Source: Candidatus Phyllobacterium onerii (GTDB lineage: Bacteria > Pseudomonadota > Alphaproteobacteria > Rhizobiales > Rhizobiaceae). Taken from it: a stretch of DNA of 64,000 nucleotides. The stretch covers positions 310,001 through 374,000 of the forward strand of contig NZ_JAQMHX010000003.1 of NCBI RefSeq assembly GCF_028331445.1, given 5' to 3'. Both the position numbers and the translations under genes were made by a program. Every line of letters begins with the position of its first letter. The stretch's first letter is position 1. Shown piece by piece: positions 35,580-44,769 of this stretch. Under the pieces are notes generated by a model. It saw only the letters and a list, made by a program, of their open reading frames with translations, made no database searches and was not told where the DNA came from.

Positions 35580-36488
35580 GTGACTTATCTCCTTGGAATT
35601 GATGGTGGCGGCACAGGTTGCAGGGCGGCATTGGCTGATCTGAGCGGCAATGTTCTCGGCACTGGCAAGAGTGGTTCGGCCAATATCATGACCGACATGA
35701 ATACAGCACGTCTGAACATTCTCGATGCAACTGAAGCAGCATTCAAAATGGCTGGAAACGACGCTGGCCAGAGCAAAACGGTCTTCGCGGTCCTCGGCCT
35801 CGCCGGCGCCAATGTGGGCGGTAACGGTGCAAAGCTGGAAGCTATGCTGCCGTTTCAAAAATCGCTTGTTTATTCGGATGGCGTGATCGCGCTCCAGGGG
35901 GCACTTGGCGATCATGATGGCACTGTGGTGATCCTCGGCACCGGTTCCGCCTATGTTACCCGGCTCGGCAATGACATTCGATTTGCTGGCGGCTGGGGCT
36001 TCAAGGTTAGCGATCTCGGCGGGGGTGCAAGGCTTGGCCGGGACCTGCTCGAAGAAACATTGCTCGCCTATGACAAGTTTCATATGAGCTCGCCGATGAC
36101 GGCGGCAGTTATGGAACGGTTCGGAGGCAACCCGCATCGGATCGTCCAATTCGCGCATTCCGCGACGCCGAGTGATTTCGGCACGTTTGCGCCAACTGTC
36201 TTCGAGTATGCTTCGAAAGATGACGCAGTCGCCGTTGCTCTTTTGGACAAGACCATTGGCCAAATCGAGGAAGGGCTCGACGCCATCATGTCTCCAGCCC
36301 CAATGCGTCTTTCTCTATTGGGTGGTCTTGGTGCTTTTTATGGTCCGCGCCTTTCACCTCGCTATCGGGCAATGCTGCAAGCACCCCTGAATGACGCTCT
36401 GACAGGCGCCGTCCAGCTGGCAGCACGCAATTTCGCTTCGTCATCGGCGGAGGCGAGAGCCCTTTCTGGCCATATTGACCTATTCTGA
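35580..36488 (+). CDS. N-acetylglucosamine-type kinase (BadF/BcrA ATPase family)
   Basis: ATP-dependent sugar kinase of the ASKHA fold, 302 residues. The GTG at 35580 is preferred over the TTG six bases earlier because GGAGGA sits at the right distance. Motifs: YLLGIDGGGTGCRAAL (phosphate 1), VFAVLGLAGAN, VVILGTGSAYV (phosphate 2), WGFKVSDLGGGARLG, and LLGGLGAFYGPR. It likely makes GlcNAc-6-P or glucosamine-6-P. The last ten codons and stop (36456-36488) lie in the left terminal repeat of the 271-bp element, so the natural C-terminus may have been replaced. Confidence 0.85.
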   Translation: MTYLLGIDGGGTGCRAALADLSGNVLGTGKSGSANIMTDMNTARLNILDATEAAFKMAGNDAGQSKTVFAVLGLAGANVGGNGAKLEAMLPFQKSLVYSDGVIALQGALGDHDGTVVILGTGSAYVTRLGNDIRFAGGWGFKVSDLGGGARLGRDLLEETLLAYDKFHMSSPMTAAVMERFGGNPHRIVQFAHSATPSDFGTFAPTVFEYASKDDAVAVALLDKTIGQIEEGLDAIMSPAPMRLSLLGGLGAFYGPRLSPRYRAMLQAPLNDALTGAVQLAARNFASSSAEARALSGHIDLF

Positions 36489-36726
36489 CGGAGGCATGTT
36501 GTGACAAGATCAAGCAAAGACAGGAAGACCCGCACCCTTCGTGCGGGCGAGTGGCTTTGCGCAGGGATTGGTGCAACAGGGCCCGTCCCTTCGGGTTTCC
36601 AGCTGGCGGCCAACCACGTTGTCAGGCGGCTTCGTCCGATGAACCACATCGGCCTCGCCACCTTCCGCGTGGATTGTCTCGCCAGCCGCGAAACAGAATA
36701 CGGCCAATATGGCCGGAAAGGGCTCT
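36456..36726. mobile_element. 271-bp MITE-like element with terminal inverted repeats, copy B
   Basis: Left arm 36456-36487 (starts AGAGCCCTTTCTGGCCATAT) and right arm 36694-36726 are near-perfect complements. The interior shares long blocks with copy A at 16623 (CCCTTCGGGTTTCC, TTGTCAGGCGGC, TCGTCCGATG, CATCGGCCTCGCCACCTTCC, GTGGATTGTCTCGCCA). The arm sequences differ between copies but match within each copy. It spans the kinase stop and ends 4 bases before the GntR ATG, contributing GGAAAGGG as ribosome-binding site. Confidence 0.82.
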
Positions 36727-36730
36727 AGTC

Positions 36731-37519
36731 ATGGGTGATGGTTTGATCGATATTCTGCCTTCGCTCAACGAAAGTTCAGCCATCGGTGGTCCGCTATACG
36801 TGAAATTGCAGCGGCTGATCGAAAACGCCGTTCGTGAAGGAAAACTTCTACCTGGAGACGCACTGCCTCCGGAGCGAGAGCTCGCTGCAATGGCGGAGAT
36901 CTCGCGTGTGACTGTACGCAAAGCCGTCCAGGGTCTCGTCAATGATGGCCTGCTCGTCCAGCGGCATGGTTCGGGCACATTTGTTGCGCCGCGTTCCGCA
37001 CGCGTCGAGCAATCCTTGTCGCACCTCACATCCTTTACTGAAGATATGGCGCGGCGCGGGATGATCGTCCGCTCGACATGGCTCGACCGCGGCGTCTATG
37101 CGCCCTCTCCCGAAGAAATGGTGACGCTCGGCCTGTCATCCGGCGAAAAGGTGGCGCGGATCAGCCGATTGCGCGTGGCCAACGACACGCCCATGGCGAT
37201 CGAGCGTGCCGCCCTGTCCATTCATGTGCTGCCGAACCCGGAACTCGTCACTTTATCGCTTTATGCGGTACTGGCGGAGAGCGGCAATCGTCCGGTCAGG
37301 GCAATACAGCGCATTTCTGCGGCCATATTGAAAGAGAATGATGCTAAACTGCTCCAGGTTCCGGCGGGTTCCGCCAGCCTGAATATCGAGCGGATATCCT
37401 ACCTCGAATCCGGGAAGGTGATCGAGTTTACCCGATCGATCTACCGTGCCGACGCCTATGAATTTGTCGCCGAACTGAAGCTCGGCGAGTCTTCGGAAAT
37501 TTCAGGAGCAGTGCTGTGA
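36731..37519 (+). CDS. GntR-family regulator, HutC/UTRA type
   Basis: Transcription factor of 262 residues. Winged helix about residues 20-90 (PLYVKLQRLIENAVREGKLL, PPERELAAMAEISRVTVRKA, GLLVQRHGSGTFVA), then a UTRA ligand domain (about 110-250) that usually binds a sugar phosphate. It likely represses this locus until GlcNAc-6-P or a related compound appears. The ATG at 36731 lies 4 bases after the repeat element, whose right arm supplies the ribosome-binding site. Its stop overlaps the next gene as GTGA. Confidence 0.92.
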   Translation: MGDGLIDILPSLNESSAIGGPLYVKLQRLIENAVREGKLLPGDALPPERELAAMAEISRVTVRKAVQGLVNDGLLVQRHGSGTFVAPRSARVEQSLSHLTSFTEDMARRGMIVRSTWLDRGVYAPSPEEMVTLGLSSGEKVARISRLRVANDTPMAIERAALSIHVLPNPELVTLSLYAVLAESGNRPVRAIQRISAAILKENDAKLLQVPAGSASLNIERISYLESGKVIEFTRSIYRADAYEFVAELKLGESSEISGAVL

Positions 37520-38547
37520 ATACGAAACCGACCCTCATGCGGGAAGAAATACTCTCAATTCCCGATGTGACAGCAAAGTTCCTTGACGCCTCCCGCGGAA
37601 CGCTTGCTGCGGCTGGCGCGAAGTTGCGCGAAAAGAACCCGCCCTTCCTTGCGTCGATCGCTCGAGGATCATCGGATCATGTCAGTGCCTTCCTGAAATA
37701 TTCGAGCGAACTCACCGCCGGTATTCCCGTTGCTTCGCTCGGGCCCTCTGTCGCCTCGATCTATGGCGTAAAGCTCAAACTTGGCTCTGCTGCGACGCTA
37801 TCCATCTCACAGTCTGGCAAGAGCCCAGACATTGTCAGCATGACAAACGCAGCCCGTGAAAGCGGGGCATTGACCATCGCCATCACCAATGTCATCGAGT
37901 CTGACCTCGCGCATGCCAGCGATTTTGCTATCGATATCCTTGCAGGGCCGGAGCGCAGCGTCGCCGCCACAAAGTCGTTCATCAGCTCGGCGGTTGCCGG
38001 TCTCGCACTGATCGGCCATTGGACCGAAGACACCAAGTTGCTTGCTGCAATCGATGATCTTCCAGCCGCGCTCGCCAAGGCCGTCGCTTGTGACTGGTCA
38101 GCCTTCGCAGGCGCAGTGACCGACGAAAACTCGCTGTTCGTTCTTGGACGCGGACCATCTCTGGCAATCGCCAACGAAATGGCGCTGAAATTCAAGGAAA
38201 CAAGTGCGGTTCATGCTGAAGCCTTCAGTGCTGCAGAGGTCATGCACGGACCAAAGGCCATTGTCGGCGAGGGCTTTCCGATTCTCGTGCTTGCGGCACG
38301 CGACGCAGCCGAAGATTCCCTTGTGGACGCCGCCAATCGTCTGGCCGACCAAGGCGCTGCGGTGTTCCTCACATCGTCCAAACCATCCCATGCTACAGCC
38401 CTGCCCTTCGTCGCGACATCGCACCCGCTGACTGATCCACTGGCCCTGCTCGTTTCGTTCTATGCTTTCGTGGAAAGCTTTGCCCGCAGCCGTGGGTTAA
38501 ATCCGGATGAACCTCCGCACTTACGAAAAGTGACTGAAACCCTATGA
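37516..38547 (+). CDS. SIS-domain sugar-phosphate deaminase/isomerase (NagB-II/AgaS type)
   Basis: Protein of 343 residues with two SIS domains, from a GTG overlapping the GntR stop by 4 bases. Motifs: SIARGSSDHVSAFLKYSSEL, TLSISQSGKSPDIVSM, ERSVAATKSFISS and FVLGRGPSLAIANEMALKFK with the conserved HAEAFSAAEVMHGP. Resembles the C-terminal half of GlmS without the glutaminase part. In nag operons such proteins replace NagB as glucosamine-6-P deaminase. It overlaps nagA by 4 bases. Confidence 0.9.
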   Translation: MNTKPTLMREEILSIPDVTAKFLDASRGTLAAAGAKLREKNPPFLASIARGSSDHVSAFLKYSSELTAGIPVASLGPSVASIYGVKLKLGSAATLSISQSGKSPDIVSMTNAARESGALTIAITNVIESDLAHASDFAIDILAGPERSVAATKSFISSAVAGLALIGHWTEDTKLLAAIDDLPAALAKAVACDWSAFAGAVTDENSLFVLGRGPSLAIANEMALKFKETSAVHAEAFSAAEVMHGPKAIVGEGFPILVLAARDAAEDSLVDAANRLADQGAAVFLTSSKPSHATALPFVATSHPLTDPLALLVSFYAFVESFARSRGLNPDEPPHLRKVTETL

Positions 38548-39704
38548 GCACTATCTATGCCCTTACCGGCGCCGAGATATTCGACGGCGAAACCTGGCAC
38601 ACCGATTCAGGTCTGGTTGTCGATGGCGATGTGATCAAGAGTATCACGCCGTTGTCGAATTTGCCCGGTGACATTCGCCGGGTCGAATTGAAGGGCGGCA
38701 GGCTTGTACCGGGCTTCATCGATGTTCAGGTCAATGGGGGTGGTGGCGTACTCCTCAACGACGGTCCAAGCATCGAGGCAATCCGCACCATATGCGATGC
38801 GCATTTCGCCTTCGGCACGACTGCCTTGCTGCCAACGCTGATCACCGATACGCCGGAAATAACTGCGGCGGCTATCGCCGCAGGCAAGGCCGCGGCACAA
38901 GAGAAAGTGGCCGGATTTATCGGCTTGCATCTCGAGGGTCCGCATCTGTCTTTGACACACAAGGGCACGCACGACCCGAAGCTGATCCGGCCGATGGACG
39001 ACGCTGATCTCCTTGCCATCATCGAAGCCGTGCAAGAATTGCCCGTTCTGCTGACGACAGTTGCACCGGAAACGGTATCGGCTGAAAAGATCCGGGCGAT
39101 GGTCGATGCCGGGGTGATCGTCAGCCTCGGCCATAGCGGCGCATCCTACGAAGTGGCTTTGGCGGCCAAGGATGCGGGTGCAACCATGGTGACACACCTG
39201 TTCAATGCGATGAGCCAGCTCGGCCATCGCAGTCCCGGCGTGGTCGGCGCGGTGCTTGAATCAGGTGAACTGTCGGCGGGGCTGATCGCCGACGGCTTTC
39301 ATGTCGACAAAGCCTCAATGGCGATCGCACTGCGTGCCAAGCAGGGTCCGGCGAAGATATTCCTCGTCACCGACGCAATGTCCACGATAGGCACCGATAT
39401 TACATCGTTCACGCTGAACGGACGCAGGATCACACGTGCCGGCGGACGTTTGACACTGGACGACGGGACATTGGCGGGTGCTGATCTCGATATGATATCC
39501 GCAGTTCGTTTTGTGCATCGCGAACTCGGCTTGTCGCTCGATGAAGCCTTGCGCATGGCATCGCTCTACCCTGCCCAGAGTATTCGTATCGATCACCATT
39601 ACGGGCGCCTTGCGCCGGGTTATATCGCCAATGTCGTGCATCTCGACGAGAAGCTCGATGTCAATCACGTCTGGATCGGTGGCGACTCGCACTACGCACG
39701 TTGA
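38544..39704 (+). CDS. nagA: N-acetylglucosamine-6-phosphate deacetylase
   Basis: Amidohydrolase of 386 residues removing acetate from GlcNAc-6-P. It shows GRLVPGFIDVQVNGGGGV, the metal-site Glu in FIGLHLEGPHLS, HSGASYEVALAAKDAG with a metal His, THLFNAMSQLGHRSPG, and the catalytic Asp in FLVTDAMSTIG. It starts within the SIS gene (ATGA) and closes the GntR-SIS-nagA run. Product passes to the SIS deaminase. Confidence 0.95.
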   Translation: MSTIYALTGAEIFDGETWHTDSGLVVDGDVIKSITPLSNLPGDIRRVELKGGRLVPGFIDVQVNGGGGVLLNDGPSIEAIRTICDAHFAFGTTALLPTLITDTPEITAAAIAAGKAAAQEKVAGFIGLHLEGPHLSLTHKGTHDPKLIRPMDDADLLAIIEAVQELPVLLTTVAPETVSAEKIRAMVDAGVIVSLGHSGASYEVALAAKDAGATMVTHLFNAMSQLGHRSPGVVGAVLESGELSAGLIADGFHVDKASMAIALRAKQGPAKIFLVTDAMSTIGTDITSFTLNGRRITRAGGRLTLDDGTLAGADLDMISAVRFVHRELGLSLDEALRMASLYPAQSIRIDHHYGRLAPGYIANVVHLDEKLDVNHVWIGGDSHYAR

Positions 39705-39756
39705 CGGAACAGTTCGACTGGTCATACTAGAGCCTTCACCTTACTGGAGAATCGAG

Positions 39757-40356
39757 ATGGCCAAGGACGCGCTGATCGTCGTCGATGTGCAGAATGACTT
39801 CTGTCCTGGCGGGGCGTTAGGAGTCGATGGGGGGCACGAGATTGTTCCGATCATCAACAAGCTCATGCAGCGTTTCGATCGCGTCGTCCTTACCCAGGAC
39901 TGGCACACACCCGGGCACTCAAGTTTTGCATCGTCGCATCCCGGCAAGGCGCCGTTCGAAACAATCATGATGCCCTATGGAGAGCAGGTGCTCTGGCCCG
40001 ATCATTGTATCCAGGGATCTTCAGGTGCGGACTTTCATCCGGATCTGGTTTGGACAAAAGCCGAGTTGGTGGTCCGCAAGGGTTTTCATCCGCATATCGA
40101 CAGCTATTCGACTTTCTACGAAAACGACCGCAAGACCCCTACGGGACTTGCCGGCTATTTACACGAGCGCGGCATTACCAACGTGACCTTCGCAGGTCTC
40201 GCGACTGACTATTGCGTGGCATATTCGGCGTTGGACGCTATCGAGCACGGCTTTACTGCGGAGGTCCTGCTCGACGCATGTCGCGGGATCGATCTTGGCG
40301 GTTCGCTCGCTGCCATGACCGCAAAAATGCGCAAGGCCGGCGTTGTGCTTGTTTAA
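39757..40356 (+). CDS. pncA: Nicotinamidase
   Basis: Deamidates nicotinamide to nicotinate in NAD salvage; 199 residues from the ATG at 39757, with GGAGAATCG before it. The catalytic Asp is in VVDVQNDFCPGGAL and the metal ligands are in LTQDWHTPGHSSFASSHPG. The catalytic Cys is in GLATDYCVAYSALDA. It lies 52 bases after nagA in the same direction and may be read from the same transcript, though the pathway is separate. Confidence 0.95.
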   Translation: MAKDALIVVDVQNDFCPGGALGVDGGHEIVPIINKLMQRFDRVVLTQDWHTPGHSSFASSHPGKAPFETIMMPYGEQVLWPDHCIQGSSGADFHPDLVWTKAELVVRKGFHPHIDSYSTFYENDRKTPTGLAGYLHERGITNVTFAGLATDYCVAYSALDAIEHGFTAEVLLDACRGIDLGGSLAAMTAKMRKAGVVLV

Positions 40357-40417
40357 CAGGGCCTCAAAGTGAACAGCTGAGCATTTTTCCACAGCCTTGA
40401 ACCAAGGTATGAGCTTC

Positions 40418-40446
40418 CAGTCACAAAACTGTTGTTTCCCTGTCAC
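40418..40446 (+). promoter_or_regulatory. PHO box upstream of ugpB
   Basis: Three 7-base repeats with 11-bp period: CAGTCAC, CTGTTGT and CTGTCAC, separated by AAAA and TTCC. This fits the PhoB-binding consensus CTGTCAT-N4-CTGTCAT with one extra unit. It lies 65 bases upstream of ugpB, as expected for a phosphate-starvation-induced ugp operon. Confidence 0.75.
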
Positions 40447-40510
40447 ATAATGGCGATACTGCCCTCAAGCGCGCACTTCAGACGACGCCTTATGTGTATG
40501 GGAGATTCAC

Positions 40511-41821
40511 ATGACTATTCGCGGCACTTCACTGAGCCTTGCTCTCGGCATTGTCCTCGCCTCATCCACCTCGTCTTTCGCCGTCACCGAGATCAGCTGG
40601 TGGCATGCGATGACTGGTGCCAACAACGAGGTCGTCAACACGCTTTCCAAGGAATTCAACGAAAGCCAAAGCGACTACAAAGTGGTTCCGGTGTTCAAGG
40701 GCACATATCCCGAAACGCTGAATGCCGGCATTGCCGCCTTCCGCGCCAAGCAGGCGCCAGACATCATTCAGGTGTTTGATGCGGGCACCGGCGTGATGAT
40801 GGCCGCCGAGGGCGCGATCAAACCGGTCGCCGACATTCTTTCGATGGGCGGTGCCAAGTTCGACAAGAGCCTCTATTTGCCTGGAATTGTCGCCTATTAT
40901 TCCAAGCCGGACGGCACGATGCTGTCTTTCCCGTATAACAGTTCCTCGCCGATCCTTTTCTATAACAAGGACATCTTCAAGAAGGCCGGGCTTGATGAAA
41001 ACAAGCCGCCCAAGACATGGCCGGAAGTCTGGGACGCTGCGAAGAAGATCAAGACAAGCGGCGCAGCCAAATGCGGATATACCTCGGCCTGGCTGACCTG
41101 GATTCACACCGAAAACTTCGCCGCCTGGAACAACCTGCCTTGGGGTTCGAATGAAAACGGTATCGGCGGCGTCGATGTCGAGCTGAAGATCAATGCGCCA
41201 ATCTATGTCAAGCATTTCCAGGAACTCGCCGATCTCGCAAAGGATGGTACTTTCCGTTACGGAGGTCGTACTTCCGAAGCCAAACCACTCTTCCTTTCCG
41301 GCGAATGCGGCATCTACAACGATTCATCGGGCGGTCTCGGCGACGTGATCAAATCGGGTATGAACTACGGAACAGGCCCGTTGCCCTATGACCCGGATGC
41401 CAAAGATGCGCCACAGAACACGATCCCCGGCGGCGCAAGCCTTTGGGTTTTTGCGGGCAAGAGCGACGAGCAGTACAAAGGTGTCGCAGCCTTCTTCAAC
41501 TTCCTCTCCAAGACCGAGATTCAGGCACGCCTGCATCAGGTGTCGGGCTATTTGCCGGTAACGTTGGCCGCCTATGAGGAAACCAAGAAGTCCGGCTTCT
41601 ACGATAAGAATCCCGGTCGCGAAACGCCGATCCAGCAGATGATGGGCAAGGCACCGACTGAGAATTCAAAGGGTGTTCGCCTCGTCAACCTGCCGCAGGT
41701 TCGCGACATCCAAAACGAAGAGTTCGAAAATATGCTTTCGGGCAAACAGACCGCCCAGCAGGCGCTGGATAACGCCGTCAAGCGTGGCAACGCTGCGATA
41801 AAGCAGGCAATCGGCCAGTAA
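40511..41821 (+). CDS. ugpB: sn-Glycerol-3-phosphate ABC transporter binding protein
   Basis: Periplasmic binding protein of 436 residues with a signal peptide (MTIRGTSLSLALGIVLASST). The mature part starts VTEISWWHAMTGANNEVVN, and KVVPVFKGTYPETLNAGIAA, FPYNSSSPILFYNKDIFKKA and WTWIHTE-like aromatic sites (AWLTWIHTENFAAWNN) are typical of UgpB. It is first in ugpBAEC behind a PHO box. A hairpin after the stop separates it from ugpA. Confidence 0.94.
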   Translation: MTIRGTSLSLALGIVLASSTSSFAVTEISWWHAMTGANNEVVNTLSKEFNESQSDYKVVPVFKGTYPETLNAGIAAFRAKQAPDIIQVFDAGTGVMMAAEGAIKPVADILSMGGAKFDKSLYLPGIVAYYSKPDGTMLSFPYNSSSPILFYNKDIFKKAGLDENKPPKTWPEVWDAAKKIKTSGAAKCGYTSAWLTWIHTENFAAWNNLPWGSNENGIGGVDVELKINAPIYVKHFQELADLAKDGTFRYGGRTSEAKPLFLSGECGIYNDSSGGLGDVIKSGMNYGTGPLPYDPDAKDAPQNTIPGGASLWVFAGKSDEQYKGVAAFFNFLSKTEIQARLHQVSGYLPVTLAAYEETKKSGFYDKNPGRETPIQQMMGKAPTENSKGVRLVNLPQVRDIQNEEFENMLSGKQTAQQALDNAVKRGNAAIKQAIGQ

Positions 41822-41836
41822 TCTTCATTTCATGAC

Positions 41837-41868
41837 AGCCCGTCCGTAATTTTACGGACGGGCTATTT
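41837..41868 (+). terminator. Intra-operon hairpin between ugpB and ugpA
   Basis: AGCCCGTCCGTAA at 41837-41849 pairs with TTACGGACGGGCT at 41852-41864, then ATTT. It is likely a partial terminator or mRNA-stabilising stem that raises binding protein over permease. Confidence 0.7.
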
Positions 41869-41883
41869 CAAAACGAGGCATTC

Positions 41884-42774
41884 ATGGCATCGTCAACACG
41901 CGTCACTTTTCCGAACAAGTTTTTGCCCTATCTGCTGCTGGCACCGCAACTCGCCATCACCGCAATATTCTTCTATTGGCCCGCATCGCAGGCGATCTAT
42001 CAGTCCGTCTTGCGCGAAGATCCGTTCGGGCTGTCTACACAATTTGTCGGTCTGGATAATTTCCGGCGCGTCCTCGGAGATCCGAACTATCTGAACTCGC
42101 TTCAAGTCACCGTTATATTCTCCGTAGCCACAGCGCTCATCGCGATGGCGCTTGCTCTTCTCTTAGCCGTCATGGCCGACAAGGTTATCCGCGGCAAAGG
42201 CATCTACAGAACGCTTTTGATCTGGCCCTATGCGGTCGCACCAGCCATCGCCGGCATGCTCTGGCTGTTCCTGTTCAATCCATCGATGGGAACGCTTGCG
42301 CATCTCGTCCGTTCGGCAGGCTATAATTGGGACCCGCTGCTCAATGGCGATCAAGCAATGGTGCTGATCGTCTCAGCCGCGGCGTGGAAGCAGATCAGCT
42401 ACAATTTCCTGTTCTTCGTCGCTGGTCTGCAATCGATCCCCAAATCGCTGATCGAAGCGGCAGCGATTGATGGCGCGGGCGAAACCAAGCGCTTCTGGAC
42501 CATCGTTTTTCCGCTACTGGCTCCAACGACCTTCTTTCTGCTGGTCGTCAACACGGTCTATGCCTTTTTCGACACGTTCGGCATCATCCACGCGGTCACG
42601 GGAGGCGGCCCCGGCAAAGCTACGGAGACGCTCGTCTACAAGGTCTACAATGACGGCTTCGTCAACCTCATCCTGGGTGACTCGGCCGCTCAGTCGGTGA
42701 TCCTGATGATCATTGTTATCGGCTTGACGGCTATTCAGTTCCGCTATGTCGAGCGCAAAGTGCACTACGGCTGA
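41884..42774 (+). CDS. ugpA: Glycerol-3-phosphate ABC permease
   Basis: Inner-membrane permease of 296 residues with six helices. The EAA motif is seen in [20 protein letters not shown]. The C-terminal YVERKVHYG tail is typical of UgpA. It forms a pair with UgpE, which begins 9 bases after its stop. Confidence 0.94.
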   Translation: MASSTRVTFPNKFLPYLLLAPQLAITAIFFYWPASQAIYQSVLREDPFGLSTQFVGLDNFRRVLGDPNYLNSLQVTVIFSVATALIAMALALLLAVMADKVIRGKGIYRTLLIWPYAVAPAIAGMLWLFLFNPSMGTLAHLVRSAGYNWDPLLNGDQAMVLIVSAAAWKQISYNFLFFVAGLQSIPKSLIEAAAIDGAGETKRFWTIVFPLLAPTTFFLLVVNTVYAFFDTFGIIHAVTGGGPGKATETLVYKVYNDGFVNLILGDSAAQSVILMIIVIGLTAIQFRYVERKVHYG

Positions 42775-42783
42775 GGAAAGCTC

Positions 42784-43632
42784 ATGATCCAGAACAATCC
42801 TGTCGGCCGCCTGATCGCCCATGTGATATTGATCATCGGTATATTGATCGTGGCCTTCCCGATCTACTACACCTTCGTCGCCTCGACGCAAACGCTCCAG
42901 GAAATATTGCGCCCACCCCTATCATTGCTGCCAGGCGGACACTTCTGGGAGAACTATTCCGCAGCGCTCTTCGGCGGCGTAGGCCGTATCGGCGGTGTGG
43001 GCGTAGACCGACTCCTGTTCAACACGCTGGTCATGGCGCTGGGCATTGCCATCGGGAAGATCTGTATCTCGATCCTTTCTGCCTATGCGATCGTCTTCTT
43101 CCGTTTTCCCGGCCGCATGATCTTCTTTTGGCTCATTTTCATAACCCTGATGCTACCGGTCGAGGTTCGCATCCTGCCGACCTACAAGATCATGGTCGAT
43201 CTCGGCCTCATCGACACCTATACGGGGTTGATCCTGCCGCTCATGGCGTCTGCAACGGCCACGCTACTATTCCGGCAGTTCTTCATGACCATCCCCGGCG
43301 AACTTGTCGAAGCTGCCCGCGTCGATGGCGCAGGACCATGGCGATTCTTCAAGGATATCCTGCTGCCGCTATCCAAGACCAACATCGCGGCCTTGTTCGT
43401 GATCCTCTTCATCTATGGCTGGACGCAGTATCTCTGGCCACTTCTGATGACGAACCGCAACGAGATGTCGACCATCGTCATTGGTCTACGCAAGATGATA
43501 TCCTTCGCCGATGCCGATACCGAATGGCACTTGGTGATGGTGACCTGCATTCTCGCCATACTGCCCCCAATCCTCGTTGTTGTTCTCATGCAACGCTGGT
43601 TCGTGCGCGGTTTGGTCGAAACGGAGAAATGA
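42784..43632 (+). CDS. ugpE: Glycerol-3-phosphate ABC permease
   Basis: Inner-membrane permease of 282 residues. The EAA motif is in [20 protein letters not shown], and [16 protein letters not shown] and [11 protein letters not shown] are typical UgpE stretches. It ends 7 bases before ugpC. Confidence 0.94.
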   Translation: MIQNNPVGRLIAHVILIIGILIVAFPIYYTFVASTQTLQEILRPPLSLLPGGHFWENYSAALFGGVGRIGGVGVDRLLFNTLVMALGIAIGKICISILSAYAIVFFRFPGRMIFFWLIFITLMLPVEVRILPTYKIMVDLGLIDTYTGLILPLMASATATLLFRQFFMTIPGELVEAARVDGAGPWRFFKDILLPLSKTNIAALFVILFIYGWTQYLWPLLMTNRNEMSTIVIGLRKMISFADADTEWHLVMVTCILAILPPILVVVLMQRWFVRGLVETEK

Positions 43633-43639
43633 TACTGAT

Positions 43640-44710
43640 ATGGCAAATGTAGAATTGACCAATGTTCGCAAGGTCTATGGTAGCTCCGTCGAAGCGGTCA
43701 AAGGCATCAACATTGCCATCGAAGATGGCGCCCTGTGCGTGCTGGTCGGTCCATCCGGCTGCGGAAAGTCCACCTTGCTGCGTATGATCGCGGGTCTGGA
43801 GTCTATCACCGACGGCACAGTCAAAATCGACAACAAGGTGGTCAATGAACTCGGACCTGCCGAGCGGGACATCGCAATGGTATTCCAGAACTATGCGCTC
43901 TACCCGCATATGAAGGTCTACGACAACATGGCCTATGGCCTGCGCAATCGGGGTATGCCAAAGGATCAGATCGACAAACGTGTAAAAGACGCAGCTCAAA
44001 TCCTTGAATTGACTCAGCTTTTGGAACGTCGTCCAAAAGAACTTTCAGGCGGTCAGCGTCAGCGCGTCGCTATGGGCCGTGCCATTGTCCGCAGCCCGAA
44101 AGTATTTCTTTTCGATGAGCCGCTTTCCAATCTCGATGCCAAGCTTCGCGGGCAAATGCGCGTCGAAATCAAGAACCTGCAGCGGCAGCTGGGCGTGACA
44201 AGCGTCTATGTTACCCATGACCAGCTTGAGGCTATGACGCTCGCGGATATCCTCGTCGTCATGAATGCCGGTTCGGTAGAACAGATCGGCGCACCGCTCG
44301 ATATCTACGAGAAGCCAGCCAGCACCTTTGTCGCAAGCTTCATTGGCGCACCGCCCATGAACCTTGTGCCGGTCAAGGCCGACCATTCGGGACTGGTTCT
44401 GAAGGATGGCACACGCATCGGTGCAGAGGGGCTATCCATTCCATTGACGGGAGCCTTGATCGGCTTCCGTCCAGAAGATCTTGAGGTGTCCGCTGGCACC
44501 GATACGCATATCGGCGGACTGGCGCTTGATCTCAAGGTTCTGGGTGTAGAGCCGGTCGGCGCCGAAAGCTATGTGTATGGCATCATCGGCGGAGAAAGGG
44601 TTGTCGTGCGCGTTCCAGGGCGGTCAACATCGAACACCGATGATCAATTGCGCGTCATTATCCCGAAACAAAAACTGCATCTGTTCGGCGCGGACGGCAA
44701 GCGAATCTAG
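43640..44710 (+). CDS. ugpC: Glycerol-3-phosphate ABC ATPase
   Basis: ATPase of 356 residues from the ATG at 43640 ([20 protein letters not shown]). Walker [16 protein letters not shown]-loop [12 protein letters not shown], signature [12 protein letters not shown], Walker [13 protein letters not shown], and a TOBE domain from about residue 240. The longer open frame lies within ugpE. Closes the ugpBAEC operon. Confidence 0.94.
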   Translation: MANVELTNVRKVYGSSVEAVKGINIAIEDGALCVLVGPSGCGKSTLLRMIAGLESITDGTVKIDNKVVNELGPAERDIAMVFQNYALYPHMKVYDNMAYGLRNRGMPKDQIDKRVKDAAQILELTQLLERRPKELSGGQRQRVAMGRAIVRSPKVFLFDEPLSNLDAKLRGQMRVEIKNLQRQLGVTSVYVTHDQLEAMTLADILVVMNAGSVEQIGAPLDIYEKPASTFVASFIGAPPMNLVPVKADHSGLVLKDGTRIGAEGLSIPLTGALIGFRPEDLEVSAGTDTHIGGLALDLKVLGVEPVGAESYVYGIIGGERVVVRVPGRSTSNTDDQLRVIIPKQKLHLFGADGKRI

Positions 44711-44769
44711 TCGATCGCCGCCCGCTGTTTCTTACACCTAGCATTGCGATGGCGTTCGCTTGCTGGCAT

